Shown here: positions 16,754 through 24,318 of the stretch, one piece after another | Position numbering within the stretch: the stretch's first letter is position 1 | How the letters are laid out: the number at the start of each line of letters is the position of its first letter | Assembly (NCBI GenBank): GCA_002897735.1 | Contig: BDTW01000042.1 | Location: forward strand, 1 to 64,000 | DNA length: 64,000 nucleotides | Direction: 5' to 3' | Origin: a bacterium BMS3Bbin13 | GTDB lineage: Bacteria > Pseudomonadota > Gammaproteobacteria > 21-64-14 | The notes under the pieces: model-generated | What the model was told of the DNA's origin: nothing | Databases searched by the model: none | What the model saw: only the letters and a program-made list of their open reading frames with translations | Program-made: the position numbers and the translations under genes

Positions 16754-18076
16754 TCATACCAGCCGCACCCGGCCGGTGAGGAGCTGCTGCATCATGCCCC
16801 GTTTGATTTGCTTCGTTTTGTCGCGGCGATGTTCCAGGGCCGCGATTTCGGCGTCCATGTCGGAGAGGACGGTAGCGATCGCCTGTTGTTCGTCAGGAAG
16901 AGGCATGAAAAACTCTAGCTTCCCAATATCGGTCATCCCAATGTTGCCCTGAGACGAGGAGTTCGTGAAGTACTCGATCTGTTTGATCACATGCGAGGTC
17001 TGGAGGTTGAAATAGACGAAGTGTGGAACTCCTTGCTCGTCTGGCCGGATCAATGCGATTGGTGACCAGATGTTGAACTCCCAATCAAAATCAACGATGG
17101 CAACCTTTCCAACGGATGCCGCCTTGCCCAGGAGGACATCCCACTTCTGCGGCTTGCACTTTTTTGAAAACTCATGGTGGTCGTCGAGTGAGATGTATCT
17201 AAGGTCTGCAGTGTCGACTCGGTTGTGGGAGAGATTGTTTACTGAAAGGAAGGGGATCCCCTCGGACAGGAACTTTGGAGTCAGGTGAGGTCCATCCGTC
17301 ACCGGGATCTTGGTGATGTCCCGTATCCGCTTCGTCTCCCACTCCCCGCTGAAGCCCGGCAGGCGGGTCTTGCCGGTGAGGAGTTGCTGCATGGCGGCCT
17401 GCTTGATGGCCCGCTTCTTGGCGATCAGCGCCTCCAACGCCCCCAGCAACCCATCCACATCCGACAACGCCTCGGCGATGGCGCGTTGTTCGGGGATATC
17501 TGGAATAGGTATGGGTAACCGTGTAATAACACTCTGGTCGACGGTGGTCATCGTCGTGGTCTTGGCGCTGGCCACCAAGTACTTGCGCGCTATCGACGAC
17601 GTGCAGTAGCGAAACAGGAAGAATCCGTCGACTTTGCTGCGATCAGGGCATGCACGGATCAGGTGGCAATCGAATACGATCGGGTCCGAGGTATCGCGAG
17701 AATAGACATTACAGTGCGCGATTCCTTCAGGTGTAAGCGATGAGCGGGTGAAAAAGATGTCACCATGACTGACGGAATAGCTCTTGATCTCAGTTGCTGT
17801 TGCGTCAAACAGCTCCAAGCTTTCGAGTAAAATCGGAATTGCGTGGTACAGGTTGATGACGTTGATCAGTTTAATCCCGTGTCCTTTTTTACCGGGGGCG
17901 TTGAACACCCCATTCTGGACGGGTTTTTTCAACACATTGCCCAGAATGTCGCTGCCCCAGTCAATTGGGATGACTCCTGCGTCGGTCCGCTTGTACCCAG
18001 AGGGTACCTCCTGTATTTCATCCGTTGTGGAGTAGCCGGCCCCCTGTTCGTGAACCTGCGTGGCCTCGCTGCTCAT
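16754..18076 (-). CDS. hsdS: Type I restriction enzyme, S (specificity) subunit
   Basis: HsdS selects the DNA sequence methylated or cut by the complex. The 440-residue protein has the two-half layout: target-recognition domain 1 (about residues 25-190), conserved helix 1 (PIPDIPEQRAIAEALSDVDG), target-recognition domain 2 (about 250-395) and conserved helix 2 (PLPDEQQAIATVLSDMDAEI). Both helices end in near-identical QQLLTGKTRL/QQLLTGRVRL tails. The start is ATG at 18076, which overlaps the hsdM stop by 4 bases (ATGA). Its 3' end is copied twice more downstream (copies B and C), a sign of recombination at this gene. Confidence 0.95.
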   Translation of the reverse strand: MSSEATQVHEQGAGYSTTDEIQEVPSGYKRTDAGVIPIDWGSDILGNVLKKPVQNGVFNAPGKKGHGIKLINVINLYHAIPILLESLELFDATATEIKSYSVSHGDIFFTRSSLTPEGIAHCNVYSRDTSDPIVFDCHLIRACPDRSKVDGFFLFRYCTSSIARKYLVASAKTTTMTTVDQSVITRLPIPIPDIPEQRAIAEALSDVDGLLGALEALIAKKRAIKQAAMQQLLTGKTRLPGFSGEWETKRIRDITKIPVTDGPHLTPKFLSEGIPFLSVNNLSHNRVDTADLRYISLDDHHEFSKKCKPQKWDVLLGKAASVGKVAIVDFDWEFNIWSPIALIRPDEQGVPHFVYFNLQTSHVIKQIEYFTNSSSQGNIGMTDIGKLEFFMPLPDEQQAIATVLSDMDAEIAALEHRRDKTKQIKRGMMQQLLTGRVRLV

Positions 18077-20517
18077 CCCCACGCCACCCCCATCTTCTTC
18101 AGGTGCCCCTCGACCTTGGCGTTGAACGCCTCTACCTCGCGTTCCAGTTCGGGCAACGGCCTCGCGTAGCGTTCTTCCAGATCCTTCACCCGCCCGGCGA
18201 GTTGCTGGGTCAGCCGCTGCACCTCACCTTCGACGGCGGTGCGGAGGCTGGCGAACCATTTGTCTTCCACTACCAGCGTCTTGATCTCGGCCTCGGTGAG
18301 CGTGGCGTAGCGGGCCAACACCTGCTGGTCCAGCACGGTCTGGGCGTCCTTGACCGTCTTCGCCGCTTGCGACTCGGCTTCGATCAGGGCCAGGCAACGG
18401 GTGAGGGCGTCGCGTTCCTCGTCGCTCTCCGACTCATGTTTGATCGCCTTGAGCCGGCTCTTCACGCTGCCCTTGGTGACCTTGCCCTTGTCGTTGACGG
18501 CGTCTTCCAGCAGGCCCTCCTCGCCGGTGTGTTCCTCGACGAACTCCTCCAGCTCGCGGGCGGTGGTTTCCCGTGTGGCTTGGAGCGCCTCGATGGCGGC
18601 TTGCTCGTCGGCGAAGGTGCGGGCGACGATCAGCGCCGGGGGGATGAGGTCCATCTTGTACTTCCGGCGCTTGATGGTGAGGTCCGGGGTCTCTTTGATC
18701 TTTTTGTCCTTGTCCTCGATGAGGCCGCGCGGCTTGGCGGCCTCGACCCAACCGTCGGCAGTGATCAGATGCACGTCGTCCTGCAGGGTCTCGGCCCAGT
18801 AGTCCATCAGCCGCTGGTAGACGTCGTAGCGGCTGAGCAGCGGAAGGTCGGCGAAGCGCGTGAGCAGGTCTTCGGCCAGTGTGTGAATCAACTCCCTGGG
18901 CTTGGCCCCCTCTTGCAGCCCCTTGAGCCGGGGCTCTTGGGCCTTGCGCCAGGCATCGAAGACGGCCGTGACCCGGTCCGCGTAGACCGTGAATTCACCG
19001 TGGGCGAGAATGGTGGCCTTCACCTGCTGCGTCTCGACGCGCGCCTCGCTGTAGCCCTCGCGGCCGTTGCCCTGGAACAACGCAGCGCGCAGCGAGGGGA
19101 AGACGGTCCAGTAGGCGTCCATCGCGTCGATGTCGCGGTTGGGGATGCCGCCGTTCAGGTGCGCGTCGAGGTCGTGGAGGTCTTCGGGCTCGCTGGAGTC
19201 GATGTAGCGCGGGAGGTTGAGGTTGTAGTCGTTGGCGGGACTCGCGATCTCGGCTACCGGCACCCTGCGTGAGAAACGCGGTTCTTCGATCTGCCGGTTG
19301 AAGACGTCCACGATCCGGTGAATGTCCTGGGCGCGCAGGCGGTTCTTGTTGCCGTCCTTGAGGAAGCCCTTGCTGGCATCGATCATGAAGATGCCGGTGC
19401 GGGCGTGGGCGTTCTCCTTGTCGATCACCAGGATGCAGGCGGGGATGCCGGTGCCGTAGAACAGGTTCGCCGGCAGGCCGATGATGCCCTTGATCAGGCC
19501 GCGCCGGATGAGGTTACGGCGGATGTCGGCCTCCTTGTTGCCGCGGAACAACACGCCGTGGGGCAGGATGATGGCGCCCTTGCCGGTACTCTTGAGCGAG
19601 GTGATGAGGTGCAGCAGGAAGGCGTAGTCGCCGTTCTTGGCCGGGGGAATGCCATACTCGAAGCGCCCGAACTCGTCGTTGACGGGGTCGAGTCCGCTGG
19701 ACCAGGCCTTGGTGGAGAAGGGCGGATTGGCGACGGCGAAGTCGAAGGTCTTGAGGCGGCCGTCCTGGTTCTTGAAATACGGGGCCGCCAGCGTATTGGC
19801 GCGCCACAGCACGGCGGTCGGGTGTCCGTGCAGGATCATGTTCATCTGCGCCAACGCCCAGGTGGCGACGTCCATCTCCTGGCCGTAGAGGGTGATGCCG
19901 CGCGGTGCCTGGTCGGCGGCCTTGAGCAGCAGCGAGCCGGAACCGCAGGTGGGGTCGTAGAGGGTCCGGTCCTGGCGGGTGTCGGGGCCGATGCCGACTA
20001 CTTGAGCCATGATGCGTGAGACCTCCGCCGGGGTGTAGAACTGCCCCTTGCTCTTGCCGCTCTCGGTGGCGAAGTGGCGCATCAGGTACTCGTAGGCGTC
20101 GCCCAGCAGGTCGTCGCCCTCGGCTCGGTTGACGCGGAAGTCGAGGCCGTCGAAGATCGCCACCAGCTTCGAGAGCCGGTCCTGCATCTCCTTGCCGGTG
20201 CCGAGCTTGCCCTCGTCGTTGAAGTCGGCCTGGTCGATGACCCCCTTGAGTTCATTGGCCTCGGCGAGCCGGCCGATGATCTTGTTGATCTTGTCGCCGA
20301 TCTCCTTGTCGCCTTTGAGTGCGACCATGTCGGTGAAGCCGCCGCCGGTGGGCACCTCGATCAGCGCATCGGCCTTGTCCGCGTGCCGGTCCGAGACGTA
20401 CTTCATGAACAGCAGCGTGAGGACGTAGTCCTTGTACTGCGAGGCGTCCATGCCGCCGCGCAGTTCGTCGCAGCTTTGCCAGAGGGAGGAGTAGAGCTGG
20501 GATTTCTTCAGGGCCAT
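18073..20517 (-). CDS. hsdM: Type I restriction enzyme, M (N6-adenine methylase) subunit
   Basis: HsdM methylates adenine in the site chosen by HsdS. The N-terminal part has the HsdM helical domain (LWQSCDELRGGMDASQYKDY), then SAM motif I (DPTCGSGSLLLKAADQ, about residue 200) and catalytic NPPF (FAVANPPFSTKAW, about residue 265). At 814 residues it is much longer than EcoKI HsdM (about 530); the extra C-terminal 300 residues are mostly charged helices, as in one HsdM subgroup. The start is ATG at 20517 (MALKKSQLYSSLW); the ORF track's longer start adds 76 residues that read through a palindromic repeat. It is the first gene of the train. Confidence 0.95.
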   Translation of the reverse strand: MALKKSQLYSSLWQSCDELRGGMDASQYKDYVLTLLFMKYVSDRHADKADALIEVPTGGGFTDMVALKGDKEIGDKINKIIGRLAEANELKGVIDQADFNDEGKLGTGKEMQDRLSKLVAIFDGLDFRVNRAEGDDLLGDAYEYLMRHFATESGKSKGQFYTPAEVSRIMAQVVGIGPDTRQDRTLYDPTCGSGSLLLKAADQAPRGITLYGQEMDVATWALAQMNMILHGHPTAVLWRANTLAAPYFKNQDGRLKTFDFAVANPPFSTKAWSSGLDPVNDEFGRFEYGIPPAKNGDYAFLLHLITSLKSTGKGAIILPHGVLFRGNKEADIRRNLIRRGLIKGIIGLPANLFYGTGIPACILVIDKENAHARTGIFMIDASKGFLKDGNKNRLRAQDIHRIVDVFNRQIEEPRFSRRVPVAEIASPANDYNLNLPRYIDSSEPEDLHDLDAHLNGGIPNRDIDAMDAYWTVFPSLRAALFQGNGREGYSEARVETQQVKATILAHGEFTVYADRVTAVFDAWRKAQEPRLKGLQEGAKPRELIHTLAEDLLTRFADLPLLSRYDVYQRLMDYWAETLQDDVHLITADGWVEAAKPRGLIEDKDKKIKETPDLTIKRRKYKMDLIPPALIVARTFADEQAAIEALQATRETTARELEEFVEEHTGEEGLLEDAVNDKGKVTKGSVKSRLKAIKHESESDEERDALTRCLALIEAESQAAKTVKDAQTVLDQQVLARYATLTEAEIKTLVVEDKWFASLRTAVEGEVQRLTQQLAGRVKDLEERYARPLPELEREVEAFNAKVEGHLKKMGVAWG

Positions 20518-20615
20518 GGGGAAACTCTCGTGAGGCAAGATCCGGGGTGCATGCCCATCGGCATGATGGGCATGCGTATCTGCCGAGTGCTGATCTTCAG
20601 CACGGAGAATAGCCG

Positions 20616-20641
20616 GGTGACACCGCGGGAGCGATGTCACG
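20616..20641. repeat. GTGACACCGC palindromic repeat upstream of hsdM
   Basis: The copy GTGACACCGCGGGAGCGATGTCAC lies about 100 bases upstream of hsdM, between the gene and its candidate promoter. One base breaks the palindrome. It matches the palindromes at 7625 and 16551-16725. Confidence 0.75.
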
Positions 20642-20809
20642 CCTCCCATGCCGCTGCTGCGGCACGAACACACTCGGTCTTTGGTGGCGTCACCCGCCAT
20701 GCCCGGTTGGTTGGGATCTGCTGTGAAGAACTCAGCACCACCCAACCACTCAACGGGATGTCATGTCTCTGGAAGGATCACGTCGTGAAACCGATTGCAA
20801 GTATAGGCC

Positions 20810-20838
20810 GAATAAACGTCCTTTTCATTACCCGTCAA
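20810..20838 (-). promoter_or_regulatory. hsdM: Candidate sigma-70 promoter for the hsdM operon
   Basis: On the minus strand TTGACG and TTATTC are separated by 17 bases, about 290 bases upstream of hsdM in a locally AT-rich stretch. The leader would contain the palindromic repeat. The -10 match is only moderate. Confidence 0.4.
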
Positions 20839-21049
20839 CGGATCATCTACAGGTGACGCACGCCCTGTAGCCGGCAGTTCTTTGATGCCCGTCGCTCGGC
20901 GTTGCCCTCTGCTTTTGCCCAATTAGGCTCGCCGTCCTTACCCGCCGCCTCTGCGAGTTGACCCGGTGCGCGGCAAGCCCCGCCGTTGAGGGCGGGGAAG
21001 GATAGCGCGGACGGCGTAGCCGTCCTGTGCCGTTTCCCGGAGTTTTCTG
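20839..21049. other. Gap between hsdM promoter region and TnpB remnant; no gene
   Basis: No coding sequence is recognised. The hairpin-forming string CCCCGCCGTTGAGGGCGGGG near 20975 resembles end hairpins of IS200/IS605-type elements and may belong to the neighbouring remnant. Confidence 0.4.
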
Positions 21050-21205
21050 CTATGGCGAGTGTTTTAAGGGCGGGACACGCCCGGTTCGCCTGTGAAGTGA
21101 GCGATGCAGTAGGGTCGCCAGCAGCAGGAACCCGCCGAAGCGACTCCGTGTGGCTGCCGCACTGAGCGCCGTAGGAATCTCCGGCATTCATGCCGGGGAG
21201 GATGT
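21050..21205 (+). pseudogene. TnpB (IS605/IS1341-type) C-terminal remnant with right end
   Basis: The plus-strand reading ASVLRAGHARFACEVSDA then AGTRRSDS is the typical C-terminal tail of TnpB, the RNA-guided nuclease of IS605-type elements. It stops at TGA, followed by GGAATCTCCGGCATTCATGC and CGGGGAGG, the hairpin right end that in this family overlaps the guide-RNA scaffold. Only about 40 codons remain, so there is no nuclease. The right-end part could still encode a relic guide-RNA scaffold. Confidence 0.65.
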
Positions 21206-21206
21206 C

Positions 21207-21360
21207 AACACGCAGAGCAAGCCCGAAGCGGCCACGCGCTGGAGTACGCGCACGATGGCCGCCGCGTTGGGGGTCAGTGCGGCCGGCGCCGGCGCCACAC
21301 CGAGTGGTTGAAGTTCCTGCGCAAGATCGACCGCGAGACGCCCAAGGACAGGGCGCCGCA
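21207..21360 (+). pseudogene. IS630-family transposase remnant
   Basis: Two blocks of IS630 transposase are readable on the plus strand: SKPEAATRWSTRTMAAALGV (N-terminal helix-turn-helix region, from 21216) and, in another frame, RHTEWLKFLRKIDRETPKD (DDE domain, from 21293). The middle of the gene is missing between them, so an internal deletion and frameshift have occurred. It directly abuts the TnpB right end, so one element probably landed beside the other. Confidence 0.65.
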
Positions 21361-21653
21361 GCGCGCCCATCGCGGGGTCTGGGGTGGTGGTAATAGCCTC
21401 GCGGCGGCAAGCCCCGGGCATCGGTCCCCGATTCTGTGCGCATTGCCTGGAGGGAGGCGATGCGTATAGAATCGATACCGCCCGGCGGTACCAGAACCGA
21501 GCGCGGCGATACGGCGGGATTCACGCATCCATGCGACGCTCTTGCGACGATGAATGTGGCCTTCGGTCCTGCTTGGTCCCAACCAGTCCTGAAATGAATC
21601 CGTAGAAACAATTGGTTACATCGCAAGGCGCGGATTTTGCCTGCAAAATTTAG
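21361..21653. other. Gap between IS remnants and attR; no gene
   Basis: About 290 bases inside the right end of island 2. Short ORFs on both strands give no recognisable protein. An AT-rich patch lies next to the attachment repeat (about 21600-21652). Confidence 0.4.
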
Positions 21654-21703
21654 GGCCTGTCACGCCGGGGGTCGCGGGTTCGAGTCCCGTCCACTCCGCC
21701 AAT
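21654..21703 (+). repeat. attR of island 2 (tRNA-Asp 3' fragment)
   Basis: This is an exact 50-bp copy of the tRNA-Asp 3' half at 8137-8186, from the anticodon stem to CCA plus AT. No tRNA 5' half precedes it. Backbone DNA, with the displaced tRNA terminator, begins directly after it. Confidence 0.93.
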
Positions 21704-21716
21704 GACATCGCCCGGT

Positions 21717-21743
21717 AAAGGGTGCCCGGCCGGGTGCCCTTTC
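21717..21743 (+). terminator. Terminator of the original tRNA operon, displaced by island 2
   Basis: AAAGGG...CCCTTT encloses a CCCGGCCGGG core joined through G-U pairs, followed by a T-rich stretch (TTTCTGCGTTTGTG). It lies 14 bases after the tRNA-Asp 3' fragment, where the terminator of the uninterrupted tRNA-Val/tRNA-Asp unit would lie. The intact tRNA-Asp is now 13.5 kb from it. Confidence 0.55.
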
Positions 21744-22062
21744 TGCGTTTGTGTCGGTGCGGCGGCGTCCCGGGCCGGATGGGCGCCTTTTCACGCCGCG
21801 CCCGCTGCGTTACGTTTAGAGTTCCCGATGGGGATTCGTAATGTCCCCGTTTCTTCGGCGAGAGATAGGGGCCATGAGGTTCTAATGGCGTATTGAGACG
21901 ATATCGGGCGGGTTTGAACGAAGGGTTCCTTCTCCCTGAGGGAGATGGGGGCACAGATCGGCGCTATGGCCGATCGATCCGGCTGTTAGGCGTAATCCGA
22001 AAGCCGCCGGTATGGCCGGTGAGGCATTCACTCGCCGCCTCGGCCCAACGGAGCGAGACCGC

Positions 22063-23964
22063 ATGCTGCAGATGATTCGAGACCATGCCACCGGGTGGTT
22101 CGCTTGGCTTGTGGTCATCCTTATTTCCGTCCCGTTCGCCCTCTGGGGCATCAATCAGTACTTCGGGAATTCCGGTCAGACCGACGTCGCCAAGGTCAAC
22201 GGCACGGAGATCACGTCGCACGCCTTCCAAAAGCGTTTCGAGCAGGAGCAGAACCGCCTCCAGCAATCTCTGGGCCCGCGCTACAGTGAACTGGTCAACG
22301 ACAAGCAACTGCACAAACAGGTGCTGCAGCGGATGATCGACGAGATGCTGCTGGCGCAGGCCGCGGATGCATCCGGCTTCCGGGTCGGCAATCAACTGCT
22401 CGCGGCCGAGATCCACGGGATCCCGGCGTTCCAGGAAAAGGGCCGCTTCTCCCAGCAGCGCTACGAGCAGGTTCTGCGTGCCCAGGGGATGACGCCGTTC
22501 ACGTTCGAGCCCTCGTTTCGTCGCACGTTGCTGATCGCGCAGGTCCAGGACGGGATCGCGACCTCGGCGTTTGCGACCCCCCGGGAGGTGGACCAGTTCA
22601 TTCGCCTCCTGGAGCAAAAGCGTGACCTTTTCTATATGAAGATACCGCTCTCGCGCTATGAAGCCCGGGCGAAGATCAACGGCGCCGAGGTGCAGGCCTA
22701 CTACGAGCGGCACAAGGATCGATTCATGCGCCCGGAGGAAGTGGCGCTGAGTTACATCGATCTGGACGTTAACCGGATCATGCGCACCATCCCGGTGGAC
22801 GAACAGGCGCTGCGCAACCTCTATGGGCAGGAGGCCCGGCGATTCGTGACCCCGGCCGAGCGGCGCGTGCGTCACCTCCTGATCCGGGTCCCCAAGGGTG
22901 CCGATCCCAAGGTCGTCGCCCGCGCCCGGGCGCGGGCCGCGAAACTGCTCGCCGAGATCCGTCACGGGGCTTCGTTCGCGAAGCTGGCGAAGGAGTATTC
23001 GCAGGATCCCGGCAGTGCGGCCAAGGGCGGCGATCTCGGTTTCTTCGTTCAAGGCACGATGGCGCCCGCCTTCGGCAAGGCGGTCTTTTCGATCAAGAAG
23101 GTCGGGGAGGTCGTGGGTCCGGTGCGCACGTCTTTCGGTTTTCACATCATTCAACTGGAGGCCGTACGTCCGGCCCGCGAGATGCCGTTCAGCAAGGTCA
23201 AGAGCGAACTTGCCGCCGAATATCGCAAGCGCAAGGCCGAAGACCGTTACTACAGTTCCACCAATCGGCTGACCAACCTGACCTACGAACATCCGAATAC
23301 GCTGGAGTCTGCGGCCAATCGCCTCGGCCTCAAGATTCGTCGGAGCGGCCTGTTCTCGCGCAAGGGGGGGCAGGGGATCGCCGCCCGGCCCAAGGTGGTT
23401 CGGGCGGCCTTCAGCCCCGACGTGCTCGGCGGCAACAACAGCGACCCCCTCGAGTTGGGGCCGATGCGTACGGTGGTGATACGCGTGCGCGAGCACAAAC
23501 CCGCGGCGCTGAAACCGCTCAAGGAGGTGCGTGCCGAGATCGAGCGGGACCTGCGCGAGGCCTACGCGAAGGTGCAGGTGCGTAAGCTGGCGCAGGCCAT
23601 TGTCGAGAAACTGCGTTCGGGGAAATCACCGGGCGCCGTCGCCAAGGCCGAGCGTCTCGAGTTGAAGCGGGTCCGGAGCGCGACGCGCAACGATGCGTCG
23701 GTGAACGGCGCCGTTCTAAGGGCGGTCTTCACGTTGGGCAGGCCCAAGCAGGACCGCGGTCGCTATACGCAGATCGCGCTCGTGTCGGGCGACTACGCCG
23801 TGGTCGGTGTCACCGGTGTCCTGGACGGTGATCCCAAGGCACTCCCCAAGAAGAAACGGATCGAGGACCGCCGGGCGCTGGCGCGCGTGTACGGACAGGG
23901 GGAATTCCTGGCGTTTCTGAACAACCTCAAACGCCACGCCAAGATCGAGATCGAGCAGCGGTAG
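22063..23964 (+). CDS. ppiD: Membrane-anchored peptidyl-prolyl isomerase / periplasmic chaperone PpiD
   Basis: PpiD is an inner-membrane chaperone facing the periplasm near the Sec translocon. The protein begins MLQMIRDHATGWFAWL; residues 12-34 form the membrane anchor. A SurA_N-type chaperone region follows (about 40-230), then a parvulin domain (about 265-370: RRVRHLLIRVPKGADPK, GGDLGFFVQGTMAPAFG, GFHIIQLE) and a C-terminal chaperone region. Length 633 fits PpiD (about 620). ATG at 22063 is preferred over the track's 22012 because it gives the canonical N-terminus and has GGAG 9 bases upstream. Its place downstream of a tRNA locus and upstream of fabI is the conserved backbone. Confidence 0.95.
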   Translation: MLQMIRDHATGWFAWLVVILISVPFALWGINQYFGNSGQTDVAKVNGTEITSHAFQKRFEQEQNRLQQSLGPRYSELVNDKQLHKQVLQRMIDEMLLAQAADASGFRVGNQLLAAEIHGIPAFQEKGRFSQQRYEQVLRAQGMTPFTFEPSFRRTLLIAQVQDGIATSAFATPREVDQFIRLLEQKRDLFYMKIPLSRYEARAKINGAEVQAYYERHKDRFMRPEEVALSYIDLDVNRIMRTIPVDEQALRNLYGQEARRFVTPAERRVRHLLIRVPKGADPKVVARARARAAKLLAEIRHGASFAKLAKEYSQDPGSAAKGGDLGFFVQGTMAPAFGKAVFSIKKVGEVVGPVRTSFGFHIIQLEAVRPAREMPFSKVKSELAAEYRKRKAEDRYYSSTNRLTNLTYEHPNTLESAANRLGLKIRRSGLFSRKGGQGIAARPKVVRAAFSPDVLGGNNSDPLELGPMRTVVIRVREHKPAALKPLKEVRAEIERDLREAYAKVQVRKLAQAIVEKLRSGKSPGAVAKAERLELKRVRSATRNDASVNGAVLRAVFTLGRPKQDRGRYTQIALVSGDYAVVGVTGVLDGDPKALPKKKRIEDRRALARVYGQGEFLAFLNNLKRHAKIEIEQR

Positions 23965-24116
23965 TTGAGCGAACCGTGACCGGAGCGCCGATCGCGGATG
24001 CAGCGCCGGGCGGCCGTGAACGCCGATACGCCTGAAACTCCATCGGCGGATCGCGCCGGCGGCCGGGATCGGGAGCGGTACCACCGGCGGCGTCTTCGGA
24101 GTTCCCTTCCGCGCGG

Positions 24117-24250
24117 TATTATGATCCCCTCGGGACGCTGTTTCTCGACGCACTGAAGATGCTCGTCGTGCCGCCGGCCGTCTCCTCGATCATCTGCGGC
24201 ATCGCCGGGATCGGGCGCGGATCTCGGGCGGCTCGGCGGGCGCACGGGGC
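24117..24250 (+). pseudogene. Dicarboxylate/amino-acid:cation symporter (DAACS) fragment
   Basis: The reading YYDPLGTLFLDALKMLVV then SSIICGIAGIGRGSR matches the second and third helices of DctA/GltP-type symporters. No start, downstream helices or frame continuity remain; the frame breaks on both sides. It accounts for the otherwise empty 350 bases between ppiD and fabI. Confidence 0.5.
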
Positions 24251-24318
24251 GTCTTGGCGGCGGAGGCGCGGGGGCGGGGGCGCGGGGGCGTGAAAGCCGG
24301 CGCGGCCGTCCGGGTGCT

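Larger units (their letters stand above)
8137..21703. mobile_element. Genomic island 2, integrated in tRNA-Asp: type I R-M plus Kiwa plus zeta toxin
   Basis: The 13.5-kb segment is bounded by exact 50-bp copies of the tRNA-Asp 3' half. All cargo genes point left: hsdM, hsdS, zeta toxin with partner, kwaA, kwaB, an AlbA_2 protein, hsdR and a YgjP-like peptidase. The right end holds transposase remnants. I found no integrase, so mobilisation would need one in trans. Outside the right repeat the conserved ppiD-fabI backbone resumes. Boundaries are seen directly; the island interpretation follows from the tRNA-integration mechanism. Confidence 0.9.

Noticed and set aside
20847-21626. 259-residue minus-strand ORF upstream of hsdM
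   Set aside because: Its translation is unconvincing, while the plus strand of the same bases carries TnpB and IS630 transposase remnants.
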